Shown here piece after piece: positions 31,889 through 40,455 of a DNA stretch of 64,000 nucleotides; the stretch's first letter is position 1; every line of letters starts with the position of its first letter. The DNA comes from an uncultured Aeromonadaceae bacterium (GTDB taxonomy: Bacteria; Pseudomonadota; Gammaproteobacteria; Enterobacterales; Aeromonadaceae): contig CAMFKP010000008.1 in the NCBI GenBank assembly GCA_945957385.1, positions 1-64,000 on the forward strand. The letters are read 5' to 3'. A program made the translations under genes and the position numbers. The notes beneath the pieces are model-generated. The model was not told where the DNA came from, made no database searches, and saw only the letters and a list, made by a program, of their open reading frames with translations.

Positions 31889-32791
31889 TCACGGGTTGGT
31901 GACGCTCAGCACAGCGCCGGCCTGACCGGTGACGGCCAGCACCGCCGGGTGGGTCAGGCGGCGCTCCAGCGAGATGGCGTAATAACTGACCTGCACCTCA
32001 TCCAGCCGGCCGGCGACCTCGACCCCGAAGTGGCGGCACACCTCGTCCAGCACCACCTCGGGCACCGGAAACAGACCGACGCCGGCCTCGCCAAACGACT
32101 TCATCAACGCCGAGTCGTCAAATTCGCCGACCACCCGGGGCGTCAGCTTCTGTTCGCTGAGCCAGCGCGCCAGCGGGGCACTCTGGGCCGCATTGGCGCC
32201 GGGCAGCAGCAGCGGCAGCTGTTGCAGTGCCGCCGGGAAATTCGCCCGCGCCTGGGCGGCCAGCGCCGGCGTGCCGACCCACACCAGCGGTGAGTGGCCG
32301 AGGCGGTGGCTGTAGCCTTTGACGCCGACCGACGGCGGCAGCGGCCGATCGGAGATCACCAGCTCCAGATGGTGCAGCGCCAGCTCGGCAAACAGCTTTT
32401 CCGGTTTCTCCTCGTGGCAGACCAGCCGCACCGGCTGCGCCAGGGTCAGCGCCGGCGCCAGCAAGCGGTAGGCCAGCGACTTGGGCACCGCATCGGTGAG
32501 GCCGACGCGCAGCGTCAGCTCGCCGCGGCGCGTCGGCTGGTGCAGCAGCGCCTCGAGCTCCTTGCCGAGCAGGAAGATCTGTTCGGCGTGGGGCAGTGCC
32601 AGCTCGCCGGCCGGTGACAGCTCCAGCCGGCGGCCGCGACGACGAAACAACTCGGTGCCGAGCGCACGCTCCAGCTCGGCGATCTGGCCGCTCAGCGTCT
32701 GCGGCGTCAGGTGCAACTCCTCGGCGGCGCGAGTGATACCGCCCTGCCGGGCGACCTGCCAGAAGTAGTACAGCTGCTTGTAGTTCAACAT
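31889..32791 (-). CDS. LysR-family transcriptional regulator, NhaR-like
   Basis: The 300-residue protein opens MLNYKQLYYFWQVARQGGI and has the helix-turn-helix LTPQTLSGQIAELERALG, both close to NhaR, the sodium-responsive activator of antiporter genes. The LysR effector domain follows, with LLLPGANAAQSAPLARW and GEFDDSALMKSFGEAG, again NhaR-like. It is divergent from an SbtA-like bicarbonate/anion transporter, with about 127 bases between, so that transporter is its probable target. Na+ or pH, or bicarbonate supply, are plausible signals. Confidence 0.85.
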   Translation of the reverse strand: MLNYKQLYYFWQVARQGGITRAAEELHLTPQTLSGQIAELERALGTELFRRRGRRLELSPAGELALPHAEQIFLLGKELEALLHQPTRRGELTLRVGLTDAVPKSLAYRLLAPALTLAQPVRLVCHEEKPEKLFAELALHHLELVISDRPLPPSVGVKGYSHRLGHSPLVWVGTPALAAQARANFPAALQQLPLLLPGANAAQSAPLARWLSEQKLTPRVVGEFDDSALMKSFGEAGVGLFPVPEVVLDEVCRHFGVEVAGRLDEVQVSYYAISLERRLTHPAVLAVTGQAGAVLSVTNP

Positions 32792-32821
32792 TTCTTATCA
32801 GTCTGTGGCGAATGATTCCCT

Positions 32822-32838
32822 AATAATATTCGATTATT
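32822..32838. promoter_or_regulatory. Inverted repeat between LysR gene and SbtA-like gene
   Basis: AATAAT and ATTATT flank ATTCG in an AT-rich zone 31 bases from the regulator start and about 80 bases from the transporter start. It is a candidate LysR operator; the motif is short and could be incidental. Confidence 0.35.
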
Positions 32839-32918
32839 TTTGATGTTTCAGCTTGGTTAGACTGCCGGCATGGGGTCGCTGCGTTCAGTGGCCCGCGTTA
32901 TAGCCTGGAGTGATGATC

Positions 32919-33863
32919 ATGATGCTGGATCCTGTGGTGTTGTTCTTTGTGCTTGGCCTGGCTGCCGGACTGCTCCGCGCCGAGCTGCGCTTGCCCGGTG
33001 CCATCTATGACTTCCTCAGCATGTTGCTGTTGCTGACCATCGGCCTCAAGGGTGGGGTCGAGCTGGCTGAGGTCTCGCTGTGGCAACTGCTCCCCAAGTT
33101 GCTTGGTGTGCTGTTGATGGGTCTGTTGTTGCCGCTGCTGCTCTACCCGCTACTGCTGTGGCTCGGGCGCCTGAAGCGGGCAGATGCCGCCTCGATGGCG
33201 GCGCATTACGGGTCGGTCAGCGTCGGTACCTTTGCCGTCGCCGTGGCCTTCCTGGGGCATCAATCCGTGGCGTATGAATCCTATATGCCGGTGTTTGTCG
33301 TCATGCTGGAGATGCCGGCCATCCTGGTGGGCATCCTGCTGGCGCGCGGTCTGTCGGGCCAGACCCGCTGGGGCGCGCTCGGTCATGAGCTGTTGTGTGG
33401 CAAAGGCATCCTGTTGCTGATGGGCGGCCTGCTGATTGGCTGGGCCTGCGGCCGCGAGGCGCTGCAGCCCATAGCGCCGCTGTTCTTCGATCTGTTCAAG
33501 GGGGTGCTGGCGCTGTTCCTGCTGGAGATGGGGCTGATTACCGCAGCCCAGATGGGGATGCTGCGCCGTCACGGTCTGTTCCTGCTGCTGTTTGGGGTGC
33601 TGACACCGCTGGCCTCATCGTTGCTGGGCGGCCTGTTGGGGGTGCTGCTCGGCTTCTCGGTGGGCGGCACCATGCTGCTGGCGACGCTGGCGGCCAGTGC
33701 CTCCTACATAGCCGTGCCGGCGGCGATGCGCATGGCGGTACCTGAGGCCAATCCCGGCCTGTCACTGGCGGCGTCGCTGGGCGTCACCTTTCCGTTCAAC
33801 GTGCTGGTCGGCGTGCCGCTCTATCTGCAGCTGGCGCACTGGCTACATGCAACAGGAGCCTAA
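32919..33863 (+). CDS. SbtA-like sodium-dependent bicarbonate transporter family protein
   Basis: I start at ATG 32919, eight bases after GGAG; GTG 32910 and ATG 32913 are in frame. The 314-residue protein has about ten membrane helices, with FVLGLAAGLLRAELRLP near the start, LTIGLKGGVELAE, HYGSVSVGTFAVA and YIAVPAAMRMAVPEANPGL. These match the SbtA/DUF897 family, which imports bicarbonate with sodium in cyanobacteria and is present in many heterotrophs with unknown substrate. An adjacent PII-like gene supports the SbtA/SbtB assignment. It is somewhat shorter than cyanobacterial SbtA. Confidence 0.85.
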   Translation: MMLDPVVLFFVLGLAAGLLRAELRLPGAIYDFLSMLLLLTIGLKGGVELAEVSLWQLLPKLLGVLLMGLLLPLLLYPLLLWLGRLKRADAASMAAHYGSVSVGTFAVAVAFLGHQSVAYESYMPVFVVMLEMPAILVGILLARGLSGQTRWGALGHELLCGKGILLLMGGLLIGWACGREALQPIAPLFFDLFKGVLALFLLEMGLITAAQMGMLRRHGLFLLLFGVLTPLASSLLGGLLGVLLGFSVGGTMLLATLAASASYIAVPAAMRMAVPEANPGLSLAASLGVTFPFNVLVGVPLYLQLAHWLHATGA

Positions 33864-33867
33864 GACG

Positions 33868-34173
33868 ATGAGTAAGACGACGATTCGCCAACTGGTCACC
33901 ATCATCACCGAGGCGGCGCTGGAGAGTGAGCTGACCCGGCAGCTGGAGCGCCTGGGAGCCCGGGGTTACACCATTACCGAGGCGCGCGGCAAAGGCAGCC
34001 ATGGCCTGCGTGATGCCGGCTGGGACGAGATGCGCAACCTGCGCCTGGAGGTGATATGTGAGGAGTATGTGGCCGAACGCATCATGGATTACCTGCAGGA
34101 ACACTATTACGACAACTTCGCCATGGTGGTGTTCAGCAGCGAAATTCGCGTTCACCGCCACGACAAATTCTGA
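33868..34173 (+). CDS. SbtB-like PII-family signalling protein
   Basis: The 101-residue protein starts at ATG 33868, four bases after the transporter stop. It has the ferredoxin-like PII pattern: VTIITEAALESELTRQLERLGARGYTI, the short GKGSHGLR segment in the T-loop position, and a second half LRLEVICEEYVAERIMDYLQEHYY. Classical uridylylation residues of GlnB are absent. Cyanobacterial SbtB binds adenine nucleotides and gates SbtA; the close coupling here suggests the same trimeric control. An in-frame ATG at 33847 lies inside the transporter gene and is less likely. Confidence 0.85.
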   Translation: MSKTTIRQLVTIITEAALESELTRQLERLGARGYTITEARGKGSHGLRDAGWDEMRNLRLEVICEEYVAERIMDYLQEHYYDNFAMVVFSSEIRVHRHDKF

Positions 34174-34194
34174 CTGTGAGGCCCGGAGGCCAGG

Positions 34195-34704
34195 ATGGAG
34201 AAACACGTTATGCAACCTAAAGTGGGCATCATTATGGGGTCGCGTTCCGACTGGGCGACCATGAGTGCCGCCGCCGATGTGCTGGAGCAGCTTGGCGTGG
34301 CGCACGAAGTCAAGGTGGTCTCTGCCCACCGCACGCCGGATCGGTTGTTTGAGTATGCCGCCAGCGCCGCCGAGCGCGGACTGCAAGTGATCATTGCCGG
34401 TGCCGGCGGTGCCGCGCACCTGCCGGGCATGGTGGCCGCCAAGACCTGGCTGCCGGTGCTGGGGGTGCCGGTACAGTCCCAGGCGCTCAATGGCATGGAT
34501 TCACTGCTGTCGATTGTGCAGATGCCCAAGGGCATACCGGTCGGCACGCTGGCGATCGGCAAGGCCGGGGCGGCCAACGCCGGTTTGCTGGCGGCCAGCA
34601 TGTTGGCGGTACAGGATGGTGCTGTGCGTGACGCCTTGCAGGCGTTTCGCCGGCAACAGAGCGAGGCGGTTCTTGCGGCGGACGATCCGCGGGAGCCAGC
34701 ATGA
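34195..34704 (+). CDS. N5-carboxyaminoimidazole ribonucleotide mutase PurE
   Basis: The 169-residue protein has GSRSDW, the substrate loop, SAHRTPDR with the catalytic histidine, and [14 protein letters not shown]. It moves the carboxyl group of N5-CAIR to give CAIR in purine synthesis. GGAGG lies five bases before ATG 34195; an in-frame ATG at 34210 is also preceded by GGAG. Its end overlaps purK by four bases (ATGA), so the two are coupled. It follows the SbtB-like gene by 21 bases and might share its transcript; both bicarbonate import and this carboxylation route use bicarbonate. Confidence 0.96.
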   Translation: MEKHVMQPKVGIIMGSRSDWATMSAAADVLEQLGVAHEVKVVSAHRTPDRLFEYAASAAERGLQVIIAGAGGAAHLPGMVAAKTWLPVLGVPVQSQALNGMDSLLSIVQMPKGIPVGTLAIGKAGAANAGLLAASMLAVQDGAVRDALQAFRRQQSEAVLAADDPREPA

Positions 34705-35804
34705 AGGTTCTGATTCTGGGCGGCGGCCAGTTGGCGCGCATGCTGGTCTTGGCCGCGGCACCGTTAGGGATCCGCTGTCAGGTGGTGGATCCGGCGGCTG
34801 AAAGCTGTGCCGCCGAGGTGGCGCCCTGGCACCGTATCGAGTGGGCGGCGTTGCCAGAGCACCGCGAGCTGCTGGCGTGGGCGGATGTGATCACCTATGA
34901 GTCGGAGTTCGTGCCGACCGCGGTGCTCAGCGCCTTGGCGACGCAGCACAAGGTGGCCCCTTCGGCCGAAGTATTGCAACTCAGTGGCGATCGCTGGCAT
35001 GAAAAACAGTGGTTGAGTCGTCTCGGCGTACCGGTGGCGCCACACCGCTGTATTGATTCGCTGGCCGATCTGCAGGCCGCCACAGCCGAGTTGGGGTTCC
35101 CCTGCTTCCTCAAGTGGCGGCAACAGGGCTATGACGGCAAGGGGCAATGGCGACTGCAGGCCGAGAGCGATCTGGCGGCGGTCTGGCAGGCGGCGCAGGG
35201 GCGGCCGGCCATTCTGGAGGCGGGCATTGCGTTTGAACGTGAAGTGTCGCTGATTGCCAGTCGGCGTGCCGGTGGTGAGCTGGTCTGTTACCCGCTGACC
35301 GAGAACCGCCACCAGGAGGGCATACTGATCCATTCCCGGCCGTTACGCGATGACCCGTTGCAGGCGGCCGCCGAGGCGCACGCACGCCGCTTGATGCAGG
35401 CGGTGAATTACGTGGGCACCCTGGCTATCGAGTTTTTTGTCGCCGACGGCCAGCTGATGGCCAATGAAGTGGCGCCGCGGGTGCACAATTCCGGTCACTG
35501 GACCCTAGAGGGGGCCGAGACCAGCCAGTTTGCCAATCACCTGCGGGCCATCTGTGACTGGCCGTTGGGCTCGCCCCAGCTGCTGGCGCCGACCCTGATG
35601 CTGAATCTGATTGGTAGCTGGCCGGCGGAGTCCCTGGCGTTGGCCGAGCAGGGCGCCCACCTTCACCTGTATGGCAAGGCGCCGCGGCCTGGTCGCAAGG
35701 TGGGTCACCTGACGCTGCGTGCCAGCAGCGAAGGGGAGTTGATGAGCCGCTGGCTGCGTGTGCAGACCATCTTGGCGCGACGCAGCGCAGCGCCACTGCC
35801 GTGA
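34701..35804 (+). CDS. N5-carboxyaminoimidazole ribonucleotide synthase PurK
   Basis: The 367-residue ATP-grasp enzyme begins [13 protein letters not shown] and has [13 protein letters not shown] in the ATP loop, [10 protein letters not shown], and [15 protein letters not shown] at the active site. It makes N5-CAIR from AIR, ATP and bicarbonate. It overlaps purE at its start. The length is near that of E. coli PurK (355). It ends 11 bases from a convergent gene, so no clear terminator fits between them. Confidence 0.96.
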   Translation: MKVLILGGGQLARMLVLAAAPLGIRCQVVDPAAESCAAEVAPWHRIEWAALPEHRELLAWADVITYESEFVPTAVLSALATQHKVAPSAEVLQLSGDRWHEKQWLSRLGVPVAPHRCIDSLADLQAATAELGFPCFLKWRQQGYDGKGQWRLQAESDLAAVWQAAQGRPAILEAGIAFEREVSLIASRRAGGELVCYPLTENRHQEGILIHSRPLRDDPLQAAAEAHARRLMQAVNYVGTLAIEFFVADGQLMANEVAPRVHNSGHWTLEGAETSQFANHLRAICDWPLGSPQLLAPTLMLNLIGSWPAESLALAEQGAHLHLYGKAPRPGRKVGHLTLRASSEGELMSRWLRVQTILARRSAAPLP

Positions 35805-35814
35805 GGCAGCGGCG

Positions 35815-36555
35815 CTAGTCGCAGGCTTTCCCCGGATAGCCCGGCAGATTAGCCGCATCGGGCAGGCAGGCGAAGATTTCGCTGGCCTTGAGTAGCGTGG
35901 GCAGGGTGTCACGGGTCACCGGACGCCATTTGAGTTTCTCTCCCAGATACTGGGCCCACGCAAACTCAACAAAGAAACGCTGTTCTTCTTTGCGGAACAG
36001 GCCGGCATCTTCGGCAAAGCCTGCCAGCGAGCGGTAGGGGTAATCCGGTAACAGGGCGATATGGCGCGGCAGTTGTTGCGGTGTCACCGCACGGCCATGT
36101 TCATCCTTCAACCAGGCCCAGTGATGCTGCTGCATCTGCTCCCAGAAGCGGTCGGCATCGTCCAGCCGCCCTTCAATTTCCACCGGCACCTCGCGCATCC
36201 CCAGATCCCACAACGCCCGCGTCAGGTGATGGCGATCCACGAGCCAGAATTGGCCATCCGGGCCGATGACCACCGGAATGCGCTTCTTTTGCGCGTAGTC
36301 GATCAGCTTCTTGGCGCTCTTGCTTTTGAGTTTCTGTGTTTCTTCGTCGACCTGTAACAGGCCAACGCCGGGCTGGGTCGGATGCAGCAGGTGGATCGGC
36401 AGTGTGCAACGACTGCCGACGCCAAGCTTGGCATCGCACTCGTGGAGCTGGGACTTGGCGGAGAGTAGCGGGGAGAACAGCGTCAGCAGACAGAACAACA
36501 TACAGCGTCGCGGCGGGTCGATAAGACGTAGCCAACGTTGTCGCAAAGGGCTCAT
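35815..36555 (-). CDS. Exported ParB-like nuclease-fold protein
   Basis: The 246-residue protein has a basic start and a hydrophobic stretch (CMLFCLLTLFSPLLSAKS) that looks like a signal peptide. A ParB-like domain follows with PVVIGPDGQFWLVDRHHLTRAL and RYLGRxxx-like spacing to a second half of unknown fold. It resembles the ParB-like_2 family (PF08857), whose exported members have no proven role. It is not the chromosome-partition ParB: that one is cytosolic and longer. It stands alone, read towards purK. Confidence 0.7.
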   Translation of the reverse strand: MSPLRQRWLRLIDPPRRCMLFCLLTLFSPLLSAKSQLHECDAKLGVGSRCTLPIHLLHPTQPGVGLLQVDEETQKLKSKSAKKLIDYAQKKRIPVVIGPDGQFWLVDRHHLTRALWDLGMREVPVEIEGRLDDADRFWEQMQQHHWAWLKDEHGRAVTPQQLPRHIALLPDYPYRSLAGFAEDAGLFRKEEQRFFVEFAWAQYLGEKLKWRPVTRDTLPTLLKASEIFACLPDAANLPGYPGKACD

Positions 36556-36657
36556 GGCATGACTTCCTGTGACTATGGATTCACTTGCTATCCATTTTCG
36601 GACGCGCTCACCCTACGCCTGTGGCGGCCAAATGCAATAAGCGCTGTGCAAAAAAAG

Positions 36658-36671
36658 CCCGCCGCGGCGGG
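36658..36671 (-). terminator. Terminator for the lipoprotein gene at 36717
   Basis: CCCGCC and GGCGGG form a stem with a GC pair between; on the minus strand it runs into seven T residues (A-tract at 36650-36656). It lies about 45 bases after the stop of the minus-strand lipoprotein gene. Confidence 0.8.
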
Positions 36672-36716
36672 ACTGGGCTCCAAACATCGAGAACACAGAG
36701 GGTACGCCCAGCGACG

Positions 36717-37259
36717 TTAACTGGTGCGGGTCAATGAGGTCAGCTGGCCGCGCTGGCTGAACGTACAGGTAAAGGTGTGAATGTCGTTTTGTTCCCACTG
36801 TCCGTAGACCACATAGTGGTGGCTCTGCTTTTCCGTGGGCAGCGTGAGGATATCGCGGGGGCTGACATGAAAACGGCTGGCGGCTTTAGCGCAACAGAAA
36901 TGAGGCATCAAAGTGCGATCGACGAAGTTTGTGCGGTGGACGGGCATGCCAGCGGCAAGCGGCTGAGCGCGAGGACGCGATCGGCACTTTCTCATCCCGG
37001 CATTCGAGATGCTGTCGATGACGCCGTTGTGGATCAGGATCTTGGCGCAGTTATACCGCTCGGCGTTGAACCAGAATTCGGCCCTGTGGCGCCCGTCGCC
37101 AATCTGGGCGGCCCAATCATAGCCGTGGGCATGGAGTTGGCTGCGGTCATAGTGTCCGCGCACCAGGGCGTCGAGATCATAGCTGGCATCGGCCAGGCAG
37201 CCGGTCGCGGTGAGCGAACACAGTGCGGTCAGGAGGGGATAGAGCGGCCGGTTGATCAT
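36717..37259 (-). CDS. Putative secreted lipoprotein, unknown family
   Basis: The 180-residue product has a lipoprotein-type signal ending in LTATGC (C21). Four cysteines in pairs (YNCAK, RKC, HFCCAK) follow, and the C-terminal VVYGQWEQNDIHTFTCTFSQRGQLTSL looks like the strand region of a small secreted domain. I do not recognise the family. Its start is about 140 bases from the triple TAAAA repeat that resembles a ToxR box, and the ToxR-like gene lies beyond it on the opposite strand. It is a candidate target of that regulator. Confidence 0.6.
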   Translation of the reverse strand: MINRPLYPLLTALCSLTATGCLADASYDLDALVRGHYDRSQLHAHGYDWAAQIGDGRHRAEFWFNAERYNCAKILIHNGVIDSISNAGMRKCRSRPRAQPLAAGMPVHRTNFVDRTLMPHFCCAKAASRFHVSPRDILTLPTEKQSHHYVVYGQWEQNDIHTFTCTFSQRGQLTSLTRTS

Positions 37260-37400
37260 GCAGAGTCCTCAATGGCTACAGTGTGGTGGTGCCGCCGGCG
37301 GGAGTCAGCCTCTGTGGCAGCGGGACAGGGTGTTGTCATCGCCCGTCGCAGTGCGGGCATGGCACGCACTGTGCGGCGTGTCTGTGCCTCAGTACAGGCA

Positions 37401-37425
37401 TAAAAAAATATAAAAAATTATAAAA
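37401..37425. promoter_or_regulatory. Triple TAAAA repeat with 10-bp period (ToxR-box-like)
   Basis: TAAAA begins at 37401, 37411 and 37421, each separated by exactly five bases. This equals the ToxR consensus TNAAA-N5-TNAAA, extended to three units. The A-tracts fall on one face of the helix and would also bend DNA. It lies between the lipoprotein gene and the ToxR-like gene. Confidence 0.6.
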
Positions 37426-37602
37426 TGATGATAATTAAGGGCTTTGGTGCTCGGCTTTCTCCCTTCTGGCCAGAGGCACAGCCGTGTGATGCCGCTGGGC
37501 ATTCATCTTCTGATACACTCCGCCACCGTGTCGTTGTGCCGTCCCGACACGGCAAAATACGCTGCAGATCCCTGACATTCCCCAAGAGGAAGCATCGACA
37601 GC

Positions 37603-38343
37603 ATGAATCAACATCACGCCATGCCCGTCCTGTTATTCGGACTCTTTACCCTGGAAGGTGAGCGTCGACTCCTGTTGCGTCCGAATCAGGATGGACAGCT
37701 CATCGAGACGCGCTTATCTGAAGCGGAATGCCACATCCTGACCCACCTGCTGCTGCATGCCGGTAAGGTTTGCAGTAAAGAAACCTTGCTGCAGATGGGC
37801 TGGGGTGGCCGCCCGATCAGCCCCAACTCCCTGACAGTGGCAATAGCCAACCTGCGGCGTTATTTGCAGTCCGATCCTGCCGAGCTGGAGATCCGCAGCC
37901 TGCCACGCAAGGGGTATATGCTCTCATTGTTCGTGCCACTGAAGGAGCGATTACCTGCGGGCAGTATGCCCCCTCCTGTGGGTGGCGCACAGGCTGGCGT
38001 ATCGCACGCTGAGCCGCCGCTACCGCCGGTATCCGGTGATGGCGAGAGCGAGACGCCGGCGAGCGGCGTAGGCCATTGGCTGTTGTGGATTAACCTGCTG
38101 GCGCTGGCCATTTTGCTGTTTCTGATCCTGCTGATACGGTTCGAGTGGCTGCAGGTGCATTGCCGGATTGAACAGGGGTTTACCGTTTGTGCGCTGGATG
38201 AAAAATACCCGTTCAAGCCGTTAACGAGCGATAAACCAGTGGCGGATACGCTCTGGCTGGTCGCGGGGAAACAGGCCATCAGTGTCAGTAAACAGGCATT
38301 GCTGCAGGCGCAGGAGGCGCAAGAGCACGATGAAGAGAAATAG
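37603..38343 (+). CDS. ToxR-like transmembrane transcriptional regulator
   Basis: The 246-residue protein has an N-terminal winged-helix DNA-binding domain (ETRLSEAECHILTHLLLHAGKVCSKETLL, then SPNSLTVAIANLRRYL and RSLPRKGYML), a proline-rich linker, one membrane helix near residues 154-172, and a short periplasmic tail of about 70 residues with cysteines (VHCRIEQGFTVC). This is the ToxR/CadC layout. The signal could be envelope or redox status. It overlaps the next gene by 14 bases, as toxR does with its partner in Vibrio. AGAGGAAG lies before the ATG. Confidence 0.85.
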   Translation: MNQHHAMPVLLFGLFTLEGERRLLLRPNQDGQLIETRLSEAECHILTHLLLHAGKVCSKETLLQMGWGGRPISPNSLTVAIANLRRYLQSDPAELEIRSLPRKGYMLSLFVPLKERLPAGSMPPPVGGAQAGVSHAEPPLPPVSGDGESETPASGVGHWLLWINLLALAILLFLILLIRFEWLQVHCRIEQGFTVCALDEKYPFKPLTSDKPVADTLWLVAGKQAISVSKQALLQAQEAQEHDEEK

Positions 38344-38851
38344 CCTACATTGGCGTCGCTGGTTACTTTGCTCACCGCTGATGGTGCTGTCGGCCGCTGT
38401 GCTCTTGCTGTTGGTAAATAATTTCGGCTGCAACTATGAGCTGGACGTGCGGACTGCGACCACGCATTACCAGGGAGTCTGCCGCTGGGGACATGTCAGT
38501 TTTGTCGAACAGGAGCTCTCTTCGGGTGAGAAATGGCTGGTCACCGGCTGGCAACTGGCTTTTCGCGAGCAATTGGCATTTGTCATCACGCAGCGCAAGC
38601 GACTGGTTGCGGCGAGCCAAGGTGAGTCTGAGTTGGCCGATTATAACCGGCTGCAATCGGCTTTTTCGGTCGTCAATTATACCTGGTTGCCGTTGACGGA
38701 GAATCGCATCGCCATCTTCCAGCGCGCCCCCCATCACGCCGTGTTGATTGGCCGTCGCGAAGGCTGGATAGACCTTTATCGCTGGTTAATCCCCCCACAA
38801 CCGTTGCTGTTCGCCCAGCAGCCAGCGGCCAAGCCAGTCACAGCCAAGTAG
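38330..38851 (+). CDS. ToxS-like membrane partner of the ToxR-like regulator
   Basis: I use ATG 38330 (AGGAGG lies 12 bases upstream); a frame open from 38282 is possible but adds a basic leader. The 173-residue protein has one membrane helix near residues 14-33 and a periplasmic domain with cysteines at NNFGCNYELDV and QGVCRW. The topology and position match ToxS or TcpH-type stabilisers, which protect their regulator from proteolysis. I see no clear sequence identity to ToxS itself. Confidence 0.7.
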   Translation: MKRNSLHWRRWLLCSPLMVLSAAVLLLLVNNFGCNYELDVRTATTHYQGVCRWGHVSFVEQELSSGEKWLVTGWQLAFREQLAFVITQRKRLVAASQGESELADYNRLQSAFSVVNYTWLPLTENRIAIFQRAPHHAVLIGRREGWIDLYRWLIPPQPLLFAQQPAAKPVTAK

Positions 38852-38945
38852 CATCGCACTGGCAACTGACGGGGGAGACGCTATCGGCAATGCGACCACA
38901 CCCCGCCATCTCCTTAACTTGAGGCTGCCAGGTCTCAAATCGTGA

Positions 38946-39131
38946 CTATTTCAAGCCCAGGCGGCGCAGCAGCGACGCGGCGGGACAAAGCCCCGTGAAG
39001 GCGCTTTGTATCAGATTGATACCGACAAACACACTGAGCCAGACGAAGCCTGGATGCACCCAGTGAGTCAGGATCAGCGACAACAGCAACATGCTGCCGG
39101 CGATGATGCGAACGCCATTTTCCACCGTCAT
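38946..39131 (-). CDS. DUF2892-type small inner membrane protein
   Basis: The 61-residue product has a short start (MTVENGVRIIAGSMLLLSLILTH), two membrane helices, and CPAASLLRRLGLK at the end. This is the DUF2892 (YgaP transmembrane) signature with its conserved GLCP segment. Members occur alone or fused to rhodanese domains. It is divergent from an RND efflux pair, with about 290 bases between, and could be co-regulated with it. The role is unknown. Confidence 0.85.
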   Translation of the reverse strand: MTVENGVRIIAGSMLLLSLILTHWVHPGFVWLSVFVGINLIQSAFTGLCPAASLLRRLGLK

Positions 39132-39420
39132 ATTGACCCCCTCGTTGCTATGTTAGGCGGCGCCAGATTGGCGAGGTTTACCACTACGTTATACACTAGC
39201 ACTATATATAAGTAATCGCTAATATAAATCCACCTCCTTGCACCCTGGCTCCTGAATACGCCATTGCGGCGGTCGAATCGCGATCTGCGGCGCAACGACA
39301 GAAGCGGCTTGCGGTCATGCTTGAGTCTGAATGCGAACAGCAAGTGGAAACGACGGGCTGGCCTCGCCTGGTCAGCGGTTGCTCGGTGCGGTAAACGGCA
39401 GAGAAACTCGGGAGATGGAC

Positions 39421-40455
39421 ATGGTAAACAGGAACATGACGTGGCGGCTGGCGCTGCTGGGTATGGTGAGCGGCTGGTTCGCTGTCACCGCAGCGGCGGC
39501 CGAGGTGACAACGCTGACATTGCAGGCCGAATCCGTGCCCAGCTGGTTAACACTCGATGGCAAGGTCGAGCCGGTGCACCAGGGCACCGTCGCGGCTCAG
39601 ACCAGCGGGCGCGTGGTACGCATGCTGGTGGATGTCAATGATCAGGTCCAGGAGGGGCAGCCGTTACTGGAGATCAGCGGCAATGAGCAGTCCGCTTCCG
39701 TCGCCGCATCTCAGGCCGCGCTGGCCCGAGCCGAAGCTCAGCAGGTCGAGGCCGACAGGCAGCTGGTGCGTATTCAGGCGCTGACGGCCAAGGGGAGTGC
39801 CTCCAAGGCGCAGCTGGATAATGCTTCGGCCACTGCGCGCGCGGCTCAGGCTGGTGTTAAGGCGGCTGAAGCCGAACTGGTCAAGGCGCGGGAAGCCTAT
39901 GGCTATACCCGGATCCTGGCGCCATATGCCGGCGTGGTCACCGAGCGGCATGTCGAACTCGGTGAGACGGTGGCTCCCGGTACGCCGTTGCTGTCCGGTC
40001 TGTCGCTGGATGCGCTGCGTGTCGTCAGCGAACTGCCGCAATCGGCTTTGCGCCTTGGCGAGCTGACGCCGGAGCGCATCGAAGTCGTGCTGCCTTCCGG
40101 CCGTATCGTCGCACCGATCCACGTCATGCGTTTCAACTATGCCGATACCACCACACACACGTTCCAGTTGCGGCTGGATCTGCCCGCTCAGACAGGCGAT
40201 GCGCTGCCGGGCACCTGGGTCAAGGTACGCATCAAACAGGCAGAGCGTCCGGCCTTGTTGATACCACAACAGGCGTTGCTGCGTCAGGGTGAACTCAGCG
40301 CGGTTTATTTGCACAGCAAGGCGGGCTGGGTTTTGACGCCGGTGCGGGTGGGGGCCGAACAGGGTGAGCGTATCGAGATCCTGGCCGGACTGCAGGCCGG
40401 CGATCAGCTCGCATCCGATGCATGGAGTGTGTTACGGGAGGTGGCACATGACTGA
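39421..40455 (+). CDS. RND efflux periplasmic adaptor subunit
   Basis: I start at ATG 39421, six bases after GGGAG; ATG 39415 is also in frame. The 344-residue protein has a signal peptide ending in VTAAAA, a lipoyl/barrel-sandwich region (EPVHQGTVAAQTSGRVVRML and ILAPYAGVVTERHVELGETV), coiled-coil helices between them, and a beta-barrel domain. It links an inner membrane RND pump to an outer membrane channel. No outer membrane factor is encoded here, so a TolC-type protein elsewhere is needed. Its stop overlaps the pump gene by eight bases. Confidence 0.93.
   Translation: MVNRNMTWRLALLGMVSGWFAVTAAAAEVTTLTLQAESVPSWLTLDGKVEPVHQGTVAAQTSGRVVRMLVDVNDQVQEGQPLLEISGNEQSASVAASQAALARAEAQQVEADRQLVRIQALTAKGSASKAQLDNASATARAAQAGVKAAEAELVKAREAYGYTRILAPYAGVVTERHVELGETVAPGTPLLSGLSLDALRVVSELPQSALRLGELTPERIEVVLPSGRIVAPIHVMRFNYADTTTHTFQLRLDLPAQTGDALPGTWVKVRIKQAERPALLIPQQALLRQGELSAVYLHSKAGWVLTPVRVGAEQGERIEILAGLQAGDQLASDAWSVLREVAHD

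Noticed and set aside
37415-37440. Possible Fur box in TAAAATGATGATAATTAAG near the ToxR-like gene
   Set aside because: Only the short GATAAT core fits, and the region is better explained by the 10-bp-spaced TAAAA repeats.
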